Assembly (NCBI RefSeq): GCF_022664455.2
Contig: NZ_JAKRKC020000001.1
Location: 1,803,001 to 1,867,000, forward strand
Source: Actinomadura luzonensis
GTDB taxonomy: Bacteria; Actinomycetota; Actinomycetes; Streptosporangiales; Streptosporangiaceae
Direction: 5' to 3'
DNA length: 64,000 bases
Of the stretch, positions 31,011 to 38,658 are shown piece after piece. The notes under the pieces were generated by a model. That model did not search any database and was not told the origin of the DNA. It saw nothing but the letters and a program-made list of their open reading frames with translations. Each line of letters starts with the position of its first letter. Position 1 is the first letter of the stretch. Both the position numbers and the translations under genes were made by a program.

Positions 31011-31067
31011 CGTCAGGTGGGTGTCGTAGCGTGCGAGCCGTCACCCTTGTGAACGAGGAGCACCCCC

Positions 31068-32597
31068 ATGAGACTCGCCCGCACGCGATTAGCAGCCCTC
31101 GCCACCTCCTTCCTCGCCGTCCTCCTCCTCATCGCCGCAGGCCGGCCCGCCCTGGCCCAGCCGGTCGCCCAGGACGGCCCGCTCCCCGCCGCCTTCGCCA
31201 AGGCGGCCGCCCAGTACGACGTGCCGCGCGATCTGCTGGTCGCCCTCGCCTACGCCGAGACCCACCTCGACGGGCACCGGGGCGAGCCCAGCGCCAGCGG
31301 CGGCTACGGCGTGATGCACCTGGTCAGCAACCCCACCAACCACTCCCTGGAGAAGGCCGCCGAGCTGACCGGGCTCCCGGTGGAGAAGCTGCGCACCGAC
31401 GACGCCGCCAACATCCTCGGCGGCGCCGCCGTCCTCCGCTCCCACGCCGACGCCCTCGGCCTCGACGAGCCGGCCCGCAAGGACGCCGGCCGCTGGTACC
31501 AGGCGGTCGCCAAGTACGGCAACGCCACCACGCCCGAGCTCGCCCGCCTGTACGCCGACGCCGTCTACGACGGCCTCGGCCTCGGCATCGACCTCCACGG
31601 CGTGCAGGTCAAGCCGCAGGAGGTCACCGCCGACCGGGGCGAGTACGCCAAGGCCCGCGACCTCAACGCCAAGGCCGACGCGAGCATCCTCAGCACCGAC
31701 TACGGCCCCGCCGCCTGGGTCGCCGCCAGCTCCAGCAACTACACCGCCTCCAGCCGCCCGTCGAGCTACGCCATCGACCGCGTGGTCATCCACGTCACGC
31801 AGGGCTCGTACGCCGGCACCATCTCCTGGTTCCAGAACTCCAGCGCCCAGGTCTCCGCCCACTACGTGGTCAAGTCCTCCAACGGCGCCATCACCCAGAT
31901 GGTGCGGGAGAAGGACATCGCCTGGCACGCCGGCAACTGGACCTACAACACCCGCTCCATCGGCATCGAGCACGAGGGCTACGTCAGCGAGGCCTCGTGG
32001 TTCACCGACGCGATGTACCGGGCGTCCGCGGCCCTGACCAAGGCCATCTGCGACAAGTACGGCATCCCGAAGGACCGCAGCCACATCATCGGCCACAACG
32101 AGGTGCCCGGCGCCACCCACACCGACCCCGGTTCCTACTGGAACTGGACCACGTACATGAACTACGTGACCGGCGGCGGCACCCCCTCGTGGACCACCAC
32201 CGTGGACAACTCCACCTCCGGCCAGTTCACCGCGAGCGCCAACTGGGGCACCTCCACCTACTCCAGCCAGCGCTACGGCGCCGACTACCGCTTCGCCGAC
32301 CCGGTCTCCGCCAGCGACCCGGCGTGGTACTCGGCCACCATCCCGAGCGCCGGCACCTACCGCGTCGAGGTCTGGTACCCGGCCGACCCGGGCTACAACA
32401 GCTCGGCGCCGTACATCGTGGCGGCCTCGGGCGGCAACCAGACCGTGTACGTCGACCAGCGGAGCGGCGGCGGGGCCTGGAAGAGCATCGGCACGTTCTC
32501 GCTGAGCGCGGGGACGTACAACGTGGTCGGCCTGAGCCGGTGGACGGCCGGCACGGGCTACGTCATCGCCGACGCCGTCCGCATCAGCCGCGTCTGA
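31068..32597 (+). CDS. Secreted lytic transglycosylase-like/amidase_2 protein with golvesin-like domain
   Basis: The 509-residue protein has a signal peptide (cut after ALA near residue 29). An SLT-like segment follows (~38-150: PRDLLVALAYAETHLDGHRG then SGGYGVMHLVSN, with Glu in AETH). An Amidase_2/PGRP domain comes next (~215-370: DRVVIHVTQGSYAGTISWF, SAHYVVKS, IAWHAGNW, SIGIEHEGYV, IIGHNEVPGATHTDPG, with the zinc His residues in VIHVT and ATHTDP). The last ~130 residues match the C-terminal domain of the divergent GHL10 protein at roughly four residues in five. It should hydrolyse peptidoglycan outside the cell. GAGGAG precedes the ATG. The fold of the SLT-like part is inferred from its motif. 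Confidence 0.87.
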   Translation: MRLARTRLAALATSFLAVLLLIAAGRPALAQPVAQDGPLPAAFAKAAAQYDVPRDLLVALAYAETHLDGHRGEPSASGGYGVMHLVSNPTNHSLEKAAELTGLPVEKLRTDDAANILGGAAVLRSHADALGLDEPARKDAGRWYQAVAKYGNATTPELARLYADAVYDGLGLGIDLHGVQVKPQEVTADRGEYAKARDLNAKADASILSTDYGPAAWVAASSSNYTASSRPSSYAIDRVVIHVTQGSYAGTISWFQNSSAQVSAHYVVKSSNGAITQMVREKDIAWHAGNWTYNTRSIGIEHEGYVSEASWFTDAMYRASAALTKAICDKYGIPKDRSHIIGHNEVPGATHTDPGSYWNWTTYMNYVTGGGTPSWTTTVDNSTSGQFTASANWGTSTYSSQRYGADYRFADPVSASDPAWYSATIPSAGTYRVEVWYPADPGYNSSAPYIVAASGGNQTVYVDQRSGGGAWKSIGTFSLSAGTYNVVGLSRWTAGTGYVIADAVRISRV

Positions 32598-32679
32598 CCC
32601 CCTCCGACCGGCGGCCCGCGTCCTCGTGGAGGGCGCGGGCCCGCGGCCGTTATGGTGGCACGCAAAAACGGAGCTCCGC

Positions 32680-33453
32680 GTGCCGCCATCAGCGTTACTG
32701 ACCTGGCTGGGCGCCCTGTGCGCCGCCGCCTTCCCGACCTACGAGTCGTGGAGCGCCCGCACCGCGGGCACGGAGTTGAGCGTTTGCGTGTCCGACGCCT
32801 TCTCCGCCGACGGCATGTGGCACTGGCTGGTCACGCCGGTCGTCCTGGCGCTGCGCGGCGACCTCGACGCGCTCTGCCAGATCGCCGTCACGTGGGCGGT
32901 CCCCGCGCTCGTGGTCCTGGCGGGCTTCTCCCGCTGGCACTCAGCGGTGGCGGGGCGGCGGACGGCCGGGGCGCTCGCGTCGATCGCCGTGCTCGGGCCG
33001 CTCGTGTGGCCGTACTGGGATCCGGCGGCCTGCGACACCGTGCCGATGTTCAGCGGCGAGTGGCTGGCGGAGGTGAGCGGCCAGTTCGGCGGGACGGCGG
33101 TGACGGCCCCGCTGGTGGCCGCCGTGCTGGTGCTGCTCGCGACGCAGGTGCTGGGCCCGGCCGAGGAGCGGCCCGCCGCCCCCGCGAGCCGGGTGGCGCG
33201 GCGGGCGGGGGCGGTCCTGATCGACTATTGGGTGGTCGTGGTGTGCGTCGTCCTCGTGGCGCGCTCGTCCGCGGACGCGCTGGAGTACGGCCTGTGGAAC
33301 TGGCTCGTTCTCGACGCCGTCGTGTCCGAGCCCGCGCGGCTGCTGCTCCCGGTCGCGGTGATCGGTTACGTGCTGAGCGGGCGGACGCTCGGGGCCTGGC
33401 TCATGGGCCTGCGCGGCCGCGGTCAGGCGGTGGCGCCGCCGTCGATGACGTGA
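32680..33453 (+). CDS. Membrane protein, RDD-like, unknown function
   Basis: The 257-residue protein has about six hydrophobic segments. An N-terminal part, LLTWLGALCAAAFPTYESW, precedes a C-terminal part ARRAGAVLIDYWVVVVCVV followed by GRTLGAWLMGLR, which resembles an RDD domain (Arg in VARRAGA, Asp in LIDYW). RDD proteins include Na+/H+ antiporter-like and uncharacterised membrane proteins. I chose the GTG at 32680, six bases after GGAG; a GTG at 32626 is the alternative. The gene overlaps the convergent SDR gene by 31 bases. Confidence 0.6.
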   Translation: MPPSALLTWLGALCAAAFPTYESWSARTAGTELSVCVSDAFSADGMWHWLVTPVVLALRGDLDALCQIAVTWAVPALVVLAGFSRWHSAVAGRRTAGALASIAVLGPLVWPYWDPAACDTVPMFSGEWLAEVSGQFGGTAVTAPLVAAVLVLLATQVLGPAEERPAAPASRVARRAGAVLIDYWVVVVCVVLVARSSADALEYGLWNWLVLDAVVSEPARLLLPVAVIGYVLSGRTLGAWLMGLRGRGQAVAPPSMT

Positions 33454-34184
33454 TCCTGGCCGACGACGAAGCCCGACTCGGGCGAGGTCAGCCAGAGCAC
33501 CGCCGCCGCGATCTCCTCGGGCGCAGCCACCCGCCCGATGGGCAGGGAGGCGCTCATCCGCTCGTCCCGCTGCTCGCGGGTCTCGCCGGGGCGCGTGGAC
33601 ATGGGCGAGTCGATCGGCCCCGGGCTGACCGCGTTGATCCGGACGCCGTCGGCGATGTGGTCGCGGGCGGCGGTGCGGGTCAGGTGACTGACGGCGGCCT
33701 TCGACGCGGCGTACGCGGCGGCCCCCGGCAGCCGCCAGTGCGCGCCCAGGTTGGAGGCGACGTTGACGATCGTCCCGCCGCCGTGCGCGCGCATGTGGCG
33801 GATCTCGTGCTTCATGGTCAGGAAGACGCCCTTCAGGTTGACCGCCAGCACCTGGTCCCAGACGTCCTCGTCGTAGTCGGCGGCGGGCGCGAGCATGCCG
33901 AAGATGCCGGCCGCGTTGCAGGCCACGTCGAGCCCGCCGTACCGGGAGACCGCGGCGTCGACCATGGCGGCGGCCTCGGCCGAGCGGGTGACGTCGGCGG
34001 CGAAGGCGCTCGCCCGCCCGCCGTCCGCCTCGATGTCCTTGACGAGCGCGGCCAGCCGGCCGGGGTCACGCCCGGCGGCCAGCACCGCGGCGCCCTCGCC
34101 GGCGTAGGCCCGGGCCACCGCCGCGCCCACCACTCCGGTGGCGCCGGTGACGAGCGCGACTTTTCCCGCGAAACGAGCTGTCAT
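33423..34184 (-). CDS. SDR-family oxidoreductase
   Basis: The 253-residue protein is a classical short-chain dehydrogenase. The nucleotide-binding motif is [19 protein letters not shown], the structural motif is CNAAGIFG and the active-site motif is YAASKAAVSHLTR. The C-terminal segment is INAVSPGPIDSPM. It should reduce a carbonyl or oxidise an alcohol with NAD(P)(H) in the cytoplasm. It lies 19 bases after the tetR stop, with a TetR-type operator in that gap, so the regulator and the enzyme probably share control. The substrate is unknown. Confidence 0.9.
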   Translation of the reverse strand: MTARFAGKVALVTGATGVVGAAVARAYAGEGAAVLAAGRDPGRLAALVKDIEADGGRASAFAADVTRSAEAAAMVDAAVSRYGGLDVACNAAGIFGMLAPAADYDEDVWDQVLAVNLKGVFLTMKHEIRHMRAHGGGTIVNVASNLGAHWRLPGAAAYAASKAAVSHLTRTAARDHIADGVRINAVSPGPIDSPMSTRPGETREQRDERMSASLPIGRVAAPEEIAAAVLWLTSPESGFVVGQDHVIDGGATA

Positions 34185-34192
34185 AATTCAAT

Positions 34193-34205
34193 ACCAATCG
34201 TTCTC
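34193..34205. promoter_or_regulatory. Predicted TetR operator between tetR and the SDR gene
   Basis: On the minus strand this reads GAGAACGATTGGT, matching 12 of 13 bases of the site upstream of tetR (34803-34815). It overlaps the tetR stop and lies just before the SDR start, as expected for an operator of the SDR gene. Confidence 0.6.
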
Positions 34206-34782
34206 AAATGGAGACGGCCGTCATGGCCTGGTCGACGGCGTCGCGCAACCGGCGCGGGTCCGGGTCGGCCCGGCCGAGCACTCTGACGCCCTGCAGCAGC
34301 ACGAGCAGGAACCTGGCCAGCGCGTGCGGGTCCTTGTGCGCCGGGATCTCCCCCTGGGCCCGCGCCCGCACCAGCACGCCGGCGATCGCGGTCTCCAGCT
34401 CTGCCCAGCTCGCCGCCACCCGCCGCGACACGACCGCGTCGCGGGAGCCGAACTCGACCGCCGAGTTCACCACCATGCACCCGCGGCGCAGCTCGTCGGC
34501 CAGGCATTCGGCGACGTAGCCGTCGAGGAAGGCGCGCAGGGCGGGCAGCGCCGGCCCCGGCTGGGACAGCGGCTCCACGACGCCGGACCGCGCCAGGTAC
34601 AGCTCCAGCGCCTTCAGGTACAGCTCCCGCTTGCCGCCGAAGGTGCCGTAGATGCTCGCCCGCGCGATGCCGAGCGCGGCCACGAGGTCCGCCATCGACG
34701 TGCCCTCGTAGCCGCGCTCCCAGAACAGCTCCAGGGCCTTCTCCAGCGCGACCTGGGGATCGAACTCCTTGCTCCGTGCCAC
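34204..34782 (-). CDS. TetR-family transcriptional regulator
   Basis: The 192-residue protein has the TetR HTH: EKALELFWERGYEGTSMADL then LGIARASIYGTFGGKRELYL. The C-terminal domain includes CLADELRRGCMVVNSAVEFG, typical of the AcrR-like group that controls adjacent oxidoreductases. Two near-identical operator-like sites flank the gene, one 21 bases upstream of its start and one between it and the SDR gene. This suggests autoregulation plus control of the SDR. The inducer is unknown. Confidence 0.9.
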   Translation of the reverse strand: MARSKEFDPQVALEKALELFWERGYEGTSMADLVAALGIARASIYGTFGGKRELYLKALELYLARSGVVEPLSQPGPALPALRAFLDGYVAECLADELRRGCMVVNSAVEFGSRDAVVSRRVAASWAELETAIAGVLVRARAQGEIPAHKDPHALARFLLVLLQGVRVLGRADPDPRRLRDAVDQAMTAVSI

Positions 34783-34802
34783 GCGAGCACGCTAGCAGTA
34801 TC

Positions 34803-34815
34803 GAGAACGATCGGT
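34803..34815. promoter_or_regulatory. Predicted TetR operator upstream of tetR
   Basis: GAGAACGATCGGT contains an imperfect dyad, AACGATCGGT (8 of 10 positions symmetric). It lies 21 bases upstream of the tetR start and also 21 bases before the 3' end of the propeller-protein gene. A 12/13 match recurs in front of the SDR gene. Confidence 0.6.
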
Positions 34816-34823
34816 CAAAAATG

Positions 34824-36038
34824 TCAGCGCGGGGTGAGGATCCAGCGCCAGGCGCCGTCCCGGTTGGAGTCGCGGTTCGCGGCGAGCTGCGTCATGCGCT
34901 CGCCGTCCACGCTGACCAGGACCAGGCCGTTGTCGAACTCGTCGCCGCAGGAGCCGGCGCAGCCGAGGGCGAGCACGTTGTCGTCGTCGGCCCAGGCGTG
35001 GAGCTGCAGGACCCGCTGGCGGCCGGCGACGGCGCCGGTCGCGCGGTCGGTGATCTCGGTGGGCAGGCCGTCGGGACCGAGCACGAGCCGGCCGTCCGGG
35101 GAGAGCGCAGACTCGGCGGAGTAGCCCACGTAGACCTGGCCCTGCGGCGCCTCGCGCGGCGCGCCGTCCAGGGTGTACCAGACCCGGTCGGGCTGGGTGT
35201 CGGTGGGCGCCCAGATCGCCGTGCCGTCCAGGCTCCAGCCGAGGTCCTGGCGGCCGTTCATGTTGGCCGGCTCGTCGCCCGACGTCCTCGCCGGGAGCTC
35301 GTGGTAGTCCGCGGTGCCGGCCTCGACGTCCACCACGTAGTAGCCGGTGCGGGTGCTGGGGGGCAGCGTCTCGTTGCGGGTCCGCGGGTCGCGGCCCCTC
35401 GTGTCGGGAAAGCCGGAGTAGGCGGTGGCCAGCACCTTCCTGCCGTCCGGCGACCAGGAGAGCCCGGCCACCGGATGCTCCACGTCGAACCAGGCGAGGA
35501 TCCGCCGGGTGTTCAGGTCCAGGACGCCGATCCGCCGGGCGGGCAGGTCGCGCTCCAGCACGGCCGCGACCTGGAGGCCGGGGGCCACGTCCAGCCAGCC
35601 CCACGAGGTGCGCTCGTAGCCGCCCGTGCGGGGGTCGTACAGGGACCAGGTGCGGACGTACCGGGTCAGGTTCGGCCCGGCCGGCTCCTCGCTCGTCGTG
35701 TAGTACGCCGACATCGCCAGGCGGCCCGCCGCGACCAGGCGCGCCGGCGGGCTGTGCTCGACGTCGGCGCGCACGTCGGTCGGGGCGGGAGAGGGCCGGG
35801 CGGGCAGCGTGATCCCGGTGGCCGGGCGCACCGTCACCGCCGGCTGCCGCTGGCCGGACAGCACGAACGTGACGCCCGCGATCAGCACCGCCACCAGCCC
35901 CGCCGCCAGGCCGGCCAGCAGGACCGGCGGCCCGGCCGGCCGCCGGACGCGCCCCCGCAGCGCCCGGTCGGCGAGGTCGTGCGGGACGCGGGCCTCCCCC
36001 GCCCACTCCTCCATCGTGTCGCGCAGCAGCCGGGTCAC
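34824..36038 (-). CDS. Membrane-anchored beta-propeller protein, possible anti-sigma partner
   Basis: The protein has 404 residues. A ~40-residue cytoplasmic N-terminus (MTRLLRDTMEEWAGEARVPH) precedes one membrane helix (PPVLLAGLAAGLVAVLIAGV). A long exterior part follows with propeller-like WD/TolB repeats, for example WSPDGRKVLATAY, LGWSLDGTAIW and LSPDGRLVLGPDG. It starts 43 bases after the ECF sigma gene on the same strand. The order and topology match sigma/anti-sigma pairs in actinomycetes, although I see no zinc-finger anti-sigma motif. Binding of the sigma factor by the short N-terminus is an inference. Confidence 0.7.
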   Translation of the reverse strand: MTRLLRDTMEEWAGEARVPHDLADRALRGRVRRPAGPPVLLAGLAAGLVAVLIAGVTFVLSGQRQPAVTVRPATGITLPARPSPAPTDVRADVEHSPPARLVAAGRLAMSAYYTTSEEPAGPNLTRYVRTWSLYDPRTGGYERTSWGWLDVAPGLQVAAVLERDLPARRIGVLDLNTRRILAWFDVEHPVAGLSWSPDGRKVLATAYSGFPDTRGRDPRTRNETLPPSTRTGYYVVDVEAGTADYHELPARTSGDEPANMNGRQDLGWSLDGTAIWAPTDTQPDRVWYTLDGAPREAPQGQVYVGYSAESALSPDGRLVLGPDGLPTEITDRATGAVAGRQRVLQLHAWADDDNVLALGCAGSCGDEFDNGLVLVSVDGERMTQLAANRDSNRDGAWRWILTPR

Positions 36039-36081
36039 CGGTACTCCTCCTTCGTCGGGCGAAACGGGTCGAGCGGCGGCG

Positions 36082-36591
36082 TCATCGGACCGCCGCCAGT
36101 TCCTGGGCCAGCTCGGGGGCGATCTCCCTGAGGCGCGCCAGTGACCGGTGCGCGGTGCTCCTGACCGTGCCCACCGAGCAGCCCAGCGCGCGCGCCACGT
36201 CCTGCTCGGGCAGGTCCTCGAAGTAGCGCAGCACCAGCACCGCGCGCTGGCGGGCGGTCAGCCGGGCCAGCGCCGCGCGGAGCACCAGGCGCAGCTCGCT
36301 CTGGTGGTTGAGGTCCCGGGCCGCGGCCTCCGGCGGGTCCGCCAGCACCACCTCGCCGCGCCGCGTGCTCGTCCGCCACCAGCTCACCTGCTGCCGGTAC
36401 ATGGTCTGCCGCGCGTACGCCTCAGGGGCGGCCACCCGCCGCCACCTGGTGGCGAGCTTGGCCAGCGCGTGCTGCACCAGGTCCTCGGCCGCATGCTGGT
36501 CGCCGCCGGTGAGCAGGAACCCGAGCCGCATGAGTGCGGGGGAACGCGCGGCGACGAACTCGCGGAAACGCTGCTCGTCCGCGGCGTCCAC
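36082..36591 (-). CDS. ECF sigma-70 factor, SigE-like
   Basis: The 169-residue protein contains region 2 (LMRLGFLLTGGDQHAAEDLVQ and AYARQTMYRQQVSWWR) and region 4 (LTARQRAVLVLRYFEDLPE then LGCSVGTVRSTAHRSLARLR). This is the short SigE/SigM-like ECF class of actinomycetes. The GTG at 36591 is five bases from GGAGG; other GTGs lie 6 and 24 bases further upstream. The next gene encodes its probable membrane partner. It should direct RNA polymerase to a small stress or envelope regulon, which cannot be read from this window. Confidence 0.9.
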   Translation of the reverse strand: MDAADEQRFREFVAARSPALMRLGFLLTGGDQHAAEDLVQHALAKLATRWRRVAAPEAYARQTMYRQQVSWWRTSTRRGEVVLADPPEAAARDLNHQSELRLVLRAALARLTARQRAVLVLRYFEDLPEQDVARALGCSVGTVRSTAHRSLARLREIAPELAQELAAVR

Positions 36592-36677
36592 GATCACCTC
36601 CGAAGGGGTCGACGTCACCCTCTCAGACGCCGCGCGTACCCTCCCGCTATGCCTCCGCGCCCCCCGTTTCCCTCCCG

Positions 36678-37757
36678 CTACGCCCGCGTCGCTCCCCCGG
36701 TCTCCCGGCCGCGCAGCGCGAGCAGGCTCTCGGCCTCCTCCAGCACGGCCTCCACCGGGACGTCGGTCACCCACGGCACGTCGTGCGGACAGCGCTCGGC
36801 CCGCGGGCGCACGCCGTCCGCGCCGCACACCGGGCAGGCGGTGGTCCACGAGATGAGCGGCCGGTGCCAGGTCCTGGAGAGCGGGCCGTAGCCGATGAGG
36901 TTGACGCACCAGTAGACGGCGACCGTGGGCGTGCCGACGGCGGCGGCCAGGTGGCGCGGGCCGGTGTCGGTGCCGATCACCAGGTCGCAGCGCTCGTACA
37001 GCGCGGCCAGCGCGCCGAGCCCGAGCGTGCCGGCGGCGGCGACGGCCGGGCTGCGCATCGCGGCGGCCACGCCCTCCACCAGCTCCCGCTCGGCGGCCGA
37101 GCCGGTGACCACGACCGGCCGGCCGAGCCGGTCGGCGACCTCGGCGAACCGCTCCACGGGCCAGCGGCGGCGCGGGTCGCGCGCCCCCGGGTGCACCGCG
37201 ACCAGGCCGGGCGGCGGCTCGCCGAACGCGTCCGCCAGCTCCTCCCGGTCACGTCCGGTGACCGCCGCCCGCGGCTCCAGCCGGCCGGGCGCGGCCCCGA
37301 CCAGCTCGACCGCCTGGAGGAGCCGCAGGGCCTCGTGGTGGTAGCCGGCGTACGGCATCCAGCGGTCGAGCTCCTCGGCGTCCGGCGTCCGCAGCCCGGC
37401 CGTCACCCGCGCGCCGAGCCGCCGCACGAAGGGGTTGGAGTACCGGCCGCCGCCGTGGAGCTGCACGGCCAGGTCGAAGGCGCGCTCACGCAGCCCCTCG
37501 AACAGCCCGGGCGGCGCGGCGTGCCCGTCCTCCGCGACGGACACGCCGGTGACCGGCGGCAGCGCGATCACCTCGTCCACCGGGCCCGGCCGCTGCGCCA
37601 GGAACCCGGCGTGCCAGGGCAGCCCGAGCAGCGTCAGCTTGGCGTCCGGGTAGGCCGCCTTCAGCGCCTCCAGCGCGGGGACGGCCAGCAGGTAGTCGCC
37701 GATCGCGTTGGCCCGCAGCACGACGATCCGCTCGACGCCCGGCACCGGCCCGCCCAT
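36678..37757 (-). CDS. GT9-family glycosyltransferase (heptosyltransferase-like)
   Basis: The 359-residue protein matches the ADP-heptose:LPS heptosyltransferase (GT9) family. The N-terminal motif is VERIVVLRANAIGDYLLAVP. The sugar-nucleotide site shows CDLVIGTDTGPRHLAAAVG, and GLVAVHPGARDPRRRWP is also present. In Gram-negatives these enzymes add heptose to LPS core; in actinomycetes lacking LPS they likely build a wall glycan or glycosylated metabolite. It overlaps the GT2 gene's stop by one base (TGATG), so the two are coupled. A divergent HldE gene nearby supports heptose as the sugar. The C-terminal ~60 residues carry a Cys cluster (ACPVCGADG and ERCPHD). Confidence 0.87.
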   Translation of the reverse strand: MGGPVPGVERIVVLRANAIGDYLLAVPALEALKAAYPDAKLTLLGLPWHAGFLAQRPGPVDEVIALPPVTGVSVAEDGHAAPPGLFEGLRERAFDLAVQLHGGGRYSNPFVRRLGARVTAGLRTPDAEELDRWMPYAGYHHEALRLLQAVELVGAAPGRLEPRAAVTGRDREELADAFGEPPPGLVAVHPGARDPRRRWPVERFAEVADRLGRPVVVTGSAAERELVEGVAAAMRSPAVAAAGTLGLGALAALYERCDLVIGTDTGPRHLAAAVGTPTVAVYWCVNLIGYGPLSRTWHRPLISWTTACPVCGADGVRPRAERCPHDVPWVTDVPVEAVLEEAESLLALRGRETGGATRA

Positions 37758-38566
37758 CACGTCTCCAGCACGTAGTCGTAGCACTCGGCCCGCCGGTCCA
37801 CGACGGTGGTGGGCAGCTCCAGGTGGTAGGCGCGGCTCGGCAGCAGGCCCGCGCCGCCGTGCCGTTCCATGACGCGGAGCTGGGCCACGACGTCCTCGCC
37901 GGCGTGCGCGGCCGGGACCGACGGCCAGAAGGCGAACCCGCCGCACGCCACCAGCCGCTCCCGCGCGTAGAGCACGCAGCCGCCGATCCAGGCCACCTTG
38001 TACGCCCGCCACCCCCGGTCCGCGCCCACCTTCTCGGCCAGGTGCAGCGGGTTGGCCGCGTTGTGGAGGTGGTGCCGCCGCCAGGCGGGCCCGTCCCTCC
38101 GCACCCGCTCGGGGCGCACCTGGCCGGTCCACTCCTCGTACGCGGTCAGCTCGTGCGGCCGCCGGTCCTCCCGGTAGGACAGCCCGTGCAGCGCGTACCC
38201 GACGAACCCGCAGCCCAGCTCGTCCAGGGCGCCGGTCATCGTGGCGAGCGCGTCCGGCTCCAGCCACACGTCGTCGTCCAGGTAGAGCGCGTGCCTGCGC
38301 CGCGCCCGCTCCAGCAGGAACTGCCGCTGCTCGGCCAGCCCGCGCGGCGGCACGTGCCGCAGCAGCTCCACCGGCGACCGCCGGTGCTCCAGGATCCGCA
38401 CGGCGGCGGCCACGAGCGGGTCCGCGTCCACGGGCGTGTCCGACTGGTCGGACACGACCACCCGGAACCCGGTCACGCTCTGCGCGGCGAGCCCCGCGAG
38501 CGTGACCGCGAGCGCTCCCGGCCGGTCCTTCGTCGGTACGAGCACATCGAGATCCAACCCCTGCAT
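37757..38566 (-). CDS. GT2-family glycosyltransferase
   Basis: This 269-residue protein has the GT-A fold start LDVLVPTKDRPGALAVTLAG, the metal-binding motif ALYLDDDVWLEPD and an acceptor-side region WIGGCVLYARERL then AGEDVVAQLRVMERHG. It should transfer a sugar from a nucleotide donor in the cytoplasm or at the membrane. It is co-transcribed with the GT9 gene and divergent from HldE, suggesting joint assembly of one glycan. The acceptor is unknown. Confidence 0.87.
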   Translation of the reverse strand: MQGLDLDVLVPTKDRPGALAVTLAGLAAQSVTGFRVVVSDQSDTPVDADPLVAAAVRILEHRRSPVELLRHVPPRGLAEQRQFLLERARRRHALYLDDDVWLEPDALATMTGALDELGCGFVGYALHGLSYREDRRPHELTAYEEWTGQVRPERVRRDGPAWRRHHLHNAANPLHLAEKVGADRGWRAYKVAWIGGCVLYARERLVACGGFAFWPSVPAAHAGEDVVAQLRVMERHGGAGLLPSRAYHLELPTTVVDRRAECYDYVLET

Positions 38567-38658
38567 AGCGGCCCGGCTACCCAGGCAGAACCCCCTTAAC
38601 CAGCCGTAACAGCAGGTCGCCGGGGTTTGAGAAGGCTCTCTCCAGGTACTCGCTTCTC

